Shown here one piece after another: positions 60,411 to 64,000 of a stretch of 64,000 bases of DNA. The stretch is from assembly GCF_018403245.1 (NCBI RefSeq), contig NZ_BOSH01000012.1, positions 62,001-126,000 on the forward strand, written 5' to 3'. The stretch's first letter is position 1. Each line of letters begins with the position of its first letter. This DNA is from Paenibacillus sp. J2TS4. Its GTDB lineage: Bacteria; Bacillota; Bacilli; Paenibacillales; NBRC-103111. The notes under the pieces were generated by a model that did no database searches, had not been told where the DNA came from, and saw only the letters and a list, made by a program, of their open reading frames with translations. A program made the position numbers and the translations under genes.

Positions 60411-61481
60411 ATGAAGAAACGTGCAATTGTAATGTGGTTAGCTGTTTTTATCCTGGCGACGGTGTTGGCAGGATGCGGTAAGCAGGCGGAGAGTGAGCCG
60501 ACCCCATCATCCAAGCCGGAGGGGGAGCAAAAAGAGGCCGCACCTGTATCTATGAGCATCGGTTTGTTGAAACTGACAAGCTCGGCGCCATTATTTATCG
60601 CGGTTGAAAAGGGGTTTTTTGAAGAGGAAAATATCGACGCTTCTTTGAAATGGTTCGATGCGGCTCAGCCGATCGCCGTTGCTACGGCTTCGGGGAGTGT
60701 TGATGTAGGAGCTACCGGAATTACGGCAAGCTTATATAATATGATCGCTGGCGGCCAGAAGCTGACCATCGTCGCGGATAAAGGAAGAGAAGAGAAAGGT
60801 TATTCCTCCTCGGCTTTGTTGGTTCCGGCTGATTCTGAAGTGCAAACCATTGCGGATCTCAAAGGGAAGAAAGTAGGGATTACCCAAACCGGCTCGACTT
60901 ATCATTATATGATCGGCAGAATGCTGGAGAACCATGGCCTGACGCTTAAGGACATTGAACTGACTCCGCTGAACAGCATTAAAGGATTGATGGACAGCTT
61001 AAACAGCAAGCAAGTGGATGCGGTTCTGCTGAATGAACCGAACATTTCGGCTGTTCTTAAAGATGGATACGGAAAAGTGATTGCCCAGGTTGGTGATGAG
61101 ATCCCCTATCAGACTTCCGGGATTTTCTACTCCCCGAAATTTGCCGAAGACAAGGATGCGGCTGTCCGTTTTCTGAAAGCTTATGCCAAAGCAACTCGTT
61201 ATTACTATGACGCTGTGCTGGTTCAGGAAGACGGCAAAATTGTACCCGGCGAAAACTATGATGAAGTGGTAAGCATTATCGCCAAATATACCGATCAGCC
61301 AGAAGAAAATATTAAAGCCGGACTTCCGTATATGGATCCGGACGGCCGATTGCTCGCAGAGGACATCCAGACGCAAATCGATTGGTATGCCAAGGAGAAG
61401 CTGATTGAGAAAGCTGTTGAAGCAAGCACAATCGTGGATACGGAGATGCTGGAGCAAGCGTTAAAAGAATTAGGGAAGTGA
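60411..61481 (+). CDS. NitT/TauT-type substrate-binding lipoprotein (SsuA-like)
   Basis: A 356-residue lipoprotein with lipobox LATVLAGC (Cys about 22) and a Ser/Pro/Glu tether. The mature part follows the SsuA/TauA/NMT1 pattern: GLLKLTSSAPLFIAVEKGFF, then EEENIDASLKWF, VGATGITASLYNMIAGG, ADLKGKKVGITQTGSTYHYM, LNSKQVDAVLLNEPNIS and YQTSGIFYSPKFAED. The ligand may be a sulfonate, nitrate, a pyrimidine or another small molecule; sequence alone does not decide. ATG 60411 is nine bases from TTGGAGG. It is the first of three overlapping importer genes. Confidence 0.88.
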   Translation: MKKRAIVMWLAVFILATVLAGCGKQAESEPTPSSKPEGEQKEAAPVSMSIGLLKLTSSAPLFIAVEKGFFEEENIDASLKWFDAAQPIAVATASGSVDVGATGITASLYNMIAGGQKLTIVADKGREEKGYSSSALLVPADSEVQTIADLKGKKVGITQTGSTYHYMIGRMLENHGLTLKDIELTPLNSIKGLMDSLNSKQVDAVLLNEPNISAVLKDGYGKVIAQVGDEIPYQTSGIFYSPKFAEDKDAAVRFLKAYAKATRYYYDAVLVQEDGKIVPGENYDEVVSIIAKYTDQPEENIKAGLPYMDPDGRLLAEDIQTQIDWYAKEKLIEKAVEASTIVDTEMLEQALKELGK

Positions 61482-61486
61482 CCGCA

Positions 61487-62263
61487 ATGAGAGTTGTAAT
61501 CGAGAATGTGGAGAAGAAATTTATAGACTCCAAAAAGCGGGAAGTAACCGCACTGCAAAATATTAATTTTGCCATCGAAAAACAAGAGTTTGTCGTTCTT
61601 GTCGGGCCCAGCGGGTGCGGCAAATCAACCTTGCTCAACATTGTGGGAGGGCTGCTCTCTCCCAGCAGCGGCTCGGTCTATTTCGAAGGAATTGAGACGG
61701 CGAAGGAGCCCAACCTCGGAATCGTATTTCAGGAAATCGCCTTGTTTCCGTGGCGGACGGTATACGAGAACGTTATTTTTGGGCTCGAGGAAAGAGGGGC
61801 CAGCAAGCAGGAGCAGCAGGAAAAGGGCCGGCATTACATCGACATGGTTGGCTTGAACGGATTCGAGACGGCCTTCCCGAAGCAGCTGTCCGGCGGGATG
61901 AAGCAAAGGGCAGGAATCGCGAGAGCGCTGGCGATCGAACCGGATCTGCTGCTGATGGACGAGCCATTCTCCGCTTTGGATGCCCAGACCCGTACATTAA
62001 TGCAGGAAGAGCTGCTGACGATCTGGAACCGGACGAAGCTGAGCACGCTTTATGTAACTCATAATATCCAGGAAGCCGTCTATTTGGCGGACCGGGTCGT
62101 TGTCCTCTCCAGGCATCCGGGGAGGATCAAGGAAATTATTACTATTGATTTGCCAAAAATGGGCAGGGATCAGGAGAAGTACCGAAATCGGTTCGAGCAA
62201 TATGCCGATCAAATCTGGCAGTTGATTCGCCACGATGCCCAAGAAGCGCTGAAAGAGGGGTAA
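61487..62263 (+). CDS. ABC transporter ATP-binding protein (SsuB/TauB-like)
   Basis: A 258-residue ATPase of the importer. Walker A is LVGPSGCGKSTLLN, the Q-loop lies in IVFQEIALFPWRTVYENV, the signature is LSGGMKQRAGIARALA, Walker B is LLLMDEPFSALDAQT and the H-loop is YVTHNIQEAVYLADRV. ATG 61487 is placed eight bases after AGGGAAG; a GTG at 61478 overlapping the preceding stop is possible. It runs four bases short of the permease start, so the genes are tightly coupled. Confidence 0.93.
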   Translation: MRVVIENVEKKFIDSKKREVTALQNINFAIEKQEFVVLVGPSGCGKSTLLNIVGGLLSPSSGSVYFEGIETAKEPNLGIVFQEIALFPWRTVYENVIFGLEERGASKQEQQEKGRHYIDMVGLNGFETAFPKQLSGGMKQRAGIARALAIEPDLLLMDEPFSALDAQTRTLMQEELLTIWNRTKLSTLYVTHNIQEAVYLADRVVVLSRHPGRIKEIITIDLPKMGRDQEKYRNRFEQYADQIWQLIRHDAQEALKEG

Positions 62264-62267
62264 GACG

Positions 62268-63059
62268 GTGAAAGAAAACAGACAATATATTAAAAATCGG
62301 GTAGCCTTTCTCGATCAGAAAATACCGGCTTACGCTTCCGCCATCGGTGTGGTTGGATTACTCGTCCTCTGGGAAATCATCTGCCAGCTCGGGCTGGTTT
62401 CACCGGTCGCCCTTCCGGCCCCATCCGCTATCGTCATGGCGGGTTGGGAGCTTCTGTCCAGCGGCGATCTGCACAAAAATTTGCTCGCCAGTTTATACCG
62501 AATAGGGATGGGCTACGCGATCGGATCAATCGTGGGCATTACGGTCGGATTGCTGCTCGGCTTCTCCAAGTGGGCCGACGCGATTGTTTCGCCTATTGTC
62601 TACTCGATCTATCCCATTCCTAAGATTGCTCTCTTGCCCTTAATTATTCTCTGGTTCGGAATTGGAGAATTGCCTAAAGTATCGATTATCGCTCTAGGGG
62701 TATTTTTCCCGGTCGTTATTAATACTTTCTCCGGAGTCAAGAATGTCGACCCTATTCTCATTAAGGCGGCGGTAACTTTTGGCTCCAATCATTTTAATGT
62801 CATTCGCAAGGTGATTCTTCCGGGTTCCCTGCCGATGATCTTTGCCGGACTGAAGCTGTCCGCCGGTACTTCGCTGCTGCTGCTGGTAGCTGCGGAGATG
62901 ATTGCGGCGCAGCAAGGCTTGGGCTCGATGATCAATCATTACGGGAACCTGATGCTGACGACCAAGCTTATGGTCGGAGTCGTTATTCTATCGCTGTTAG
63001 GGGTATTCTTTAACCGCAGTCTGCAGTGGGTGGAGAAAAAGCTTCTCCCCTGGAAATAA
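62268..63059 (+). CDS. ABC transporter permease (SsuC/TauC-like)
   Basis: A 263-residue inner-membrane permease with six hydrophobic segments and the BPD_transp_1 loop IKAAVTFGSNHFNVIRKVIL, then PGSLPMIFAGLKLS. Before it lie PSAIVMAGWELLSSGDLHKN and YPIPKIALLPLIILWFGIGE, characteristic of SsuC/TauC/NrtB permeases. It starts at GTG 62268, seven bases after AGAGGGG. Together with the two upstream genes it forms a complete importer closed by a terminator. Confidence 0.93.
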   Translation: MKENRQYIKNRVAFLDQKIPAYASAIGVVGLLVLWEIICQLGLVSPVALPAPSAIVMAGWELLSSGDLHKNLLASLYRIGMGYAIGSIVGITVGLLLGFSKWADAIVSPIVYSIYPIPKIALLPLIILWFGIGELPKVSIIALGVFFPVVINTFSGVKNVDPILIKAAVTFGSNHFNVIRKVILPGSLPMIFAGLKLSAGTSLLLLVAAEMIAAQQGLGSMINHYGNLMLTTKLMVGVVILSLLGVFFNRSLQWVEKKLLPWK

Positions 63060-63095
63060 CTTGTCCCTTGCGGGGGATTTCATAGGATCGTTTGG

Positions 63096-63130
63096 CCGGC
63101 GCTCACGGATGAGCCGCCGGTCTTTTTCTT
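63096..63130 (+). terminator. Rho-independent terminator of the SsuABC-like operon
   Basis: CCGGCGCTC (63096-63104) pairs with GAGC-C-GCCGG (63111-63120) with one bulged C, followed by TCTTTTTCTT. Confidence 0.85.
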
Positions 63131-63242
63131 GTTATTTCGCAGGCGGTTATGGACTGCTTCTCGCATAACCTTCAAGGCGTCCCCTGTTTTTACCTGCCTT
63201 GATCGGGGTTGAATCATGATACAATTAACATTGGTGAGAGCT

Positions 63243-64000
63243 ATGAACTATGAACCTATGCTTCCGGCTAATCAATATAAGCCGTTCGATGACCCCGCCT
63301 TTTTATTCGAGCCGATGGTAGACGGACGTCGATTATTACTGGTTTACCAAAAAGGCAAGGCACGGCTGTTCACTCGTTACGGACATGATATTACCCATCG
63401 TTATCCGGAGCTTGCGAGAGTTCCGGCAGATGAGGATGTCATCCTGGACGGGGAAATAGCGTGTATCGATAGAGAATCGGGGCACCCTGATTTTAATTTG
63501 ACCCGGGAAAGAGGCCGTTTGAATAATCAAGCTCAAATTGAATACGCCCGGGATCATTTTCCGGTGCGGTATTTTTTATTTGACATCTTGCAGCGGGGGG
63601 AGCAGGATTTAAGGAAGCTTCCATTAGTAGAAAGAAAAAAACATCTGCACGAAACGATAACGGATAATGACTTTTTTTGCAAAATGAAATATGTAGATGG
63701 GTACGGGACCGCTTTATTTGAGGCAGCGGCAGAAAGCTCCGTGGAAGGAATTGTTGCCAAGCGCAAGGACAGCCTCTACACAGCCGGTGAATCTTCGGAT
63801 TGGCGGCAAATTGTTTGCTACAGAACCGAAGAGGTCTATGTGACCGGCTACTGCAAGCGGGGCTCCGGTTGGTTAGTCGGCGTTCCAAATGCGAACGGAA
63901 AAATCCGACCGGCGGGAATAGTCGGCACGGATATTATGACTTCGGAGCGTTCGTTCTTCCTTCAACAGGCTAGAGAACGATATGCCGGGGAAGACCATCA
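63243..64000 (+). CDS. LigB-like ATP-dependent DNA ligase homologue lacking the catalytic lysine (partial)
   Basis: The first 252 codons of a protein that continues past the window. It resembles the small Bacillus LigB/YoqV ligases: FDDPAFLFEPMVDGRRLLLV (motif I), motif III in VILDGEIACID, YFLFDIL (IIIa) and EGIVAKRKDSLY (motif IV). In motif I the ligase pattern ExKxDG reads EPMVDG: the lysine that carries AMP is methionine. Unless another lysine substitutes, it cannot self-adenylate. ATG 63243 follows GGTGAG; an in-frame ATG at 63216 would add nine residues. It may act as a DNA-binding or non-catalytic partner, or be decaying. Confidence 0.75.
   Translation, partial: MNYEPMLPANQYKPFDDPAFLFEPMVDGRRLLLVYQKGKARLFTRYGHDITHRYPELARVPADEDVILDGEIACIDRESGHPDFNLTRERGRLNNQAQIEYARDHFPVRYFLFDILQRGEQDLRKLPLVERKKHLHETITDNDFFCKMKYVDGYGTALFEAAAESSVEGIVAKRKDSLYTAGESSDWRQIVCYRTEEVYVTGYCKRGSGWLVGVPNANGKIRPAGIVGTDIMTSERSFFLQQARERYAGEDH

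Noticed and set aside
1..64000. tRNA, rRNA, intact insertion sequence, prophage or toxin-antitoxin pair
   Set aside because: No cloverleaf with CCA-type end, no rRNA blocks, no DDE transposase or integrase with terminal repeats, and no convincing toxin-antitoxin pair were seen on either strand.

Overview
The window looks like a chromosomal segment of a spore-forming, Gram-positive Bacillota, most likely Paenibacillus or a close relative. This rests on gene content: strong GGAGG ribosome binding sites, a CotD-like spore coat protein, Cse60 and YdjO homologues, SLH-domain and copper-amine-oxidase-N surface proteins, LplABC-type sugar importers, YesM and AraC remnants, a c-di-AMP (ydaO-type) riboswitch and LTA-synthase-family enzymes. 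I see no rRNA, tRNA, CRISPR array, intact insertion sequence or prophage.

Region 1 (1-7.9 kb) is a compact plus-strand operon for assimilatory sulfate reduction together with siroheme synthesis: precorrin-2 dehydrogenase, SirB-type chelatase, a one-subunit siroheme/4Fe-4S reductase, a DUF3906-like protein, a CobA-HemD fusion, Fe-S type CysH, Sat and CysC. It covers every step from sulfate to sulfide plus the reductase cofactor. Region 2 (8-21 kb) is mixed: an MscS channel, exported and membrane proteins, a beta-propeller protein, an SLH-anchored 5'-nucleotidase-like enzyme, a ThuA/Gfo-Idh operon divergent from an AraC regulator, a CBM9-like protein, and several gene relics (AraC, Gfo/Idh C-terminus, DegT aminotransferase).

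Region 3 (21-31.3 kb) is the most unusual. A minus-strand 1115-residue fusion joins a Mur ligase, an apparently inactive D-Ala-D-Ala-carboxypeptidase-like domain and a CapA metallophosphatase. Divergent from it run a secreted LPNTS cell-wall protein carrying 334 uninterrupted Asp-Ala units, a protein I do not recognise that looks like an alpha/alpha barrel, and a class-D-like sortase. A 13-bp-arm inverted repeat sits on the -10 of the promoter for the surface protein. I read this as a self-contained cell-surface assembly module of unknown product.

Region 4 (31.4-43 kb) holds an MHYT hybrid histidine kinase with a partner receiver protein, a TetR regulator, a CotD-like coat protein, a D-2-hydroxyacid dehydrogenase, CcdA, a small cold/sporulation operon behind a long structured leader, decayed fragments, an L-rhamnose isomerase and a Nudix hydrolase. 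Region 5 (43-64 kb) is rich in envelope genes: two LTA-synthase paralogues with TIG-like C-terminal extensions, a UgtP/MGDG-synthase-like glycosyltransferase, a secreted lamin-tail protein, a CAP-domain protein under a c-di-AMP riboswitch and a divergent Nramp-like transporter. It also carries an LplBC-type sugar importer with binding protein, a TIM-barrel isomerase, an SsuABC-like importer, and at the right edge a LigB-like DNA ligase whose adenylated lysine is replaced by methionine.

Start codons were chosen from Shine-Dalgarno (SD) spacing, so several differ from the longest open frame. Family names rest on remembered motifs, not on database searches.
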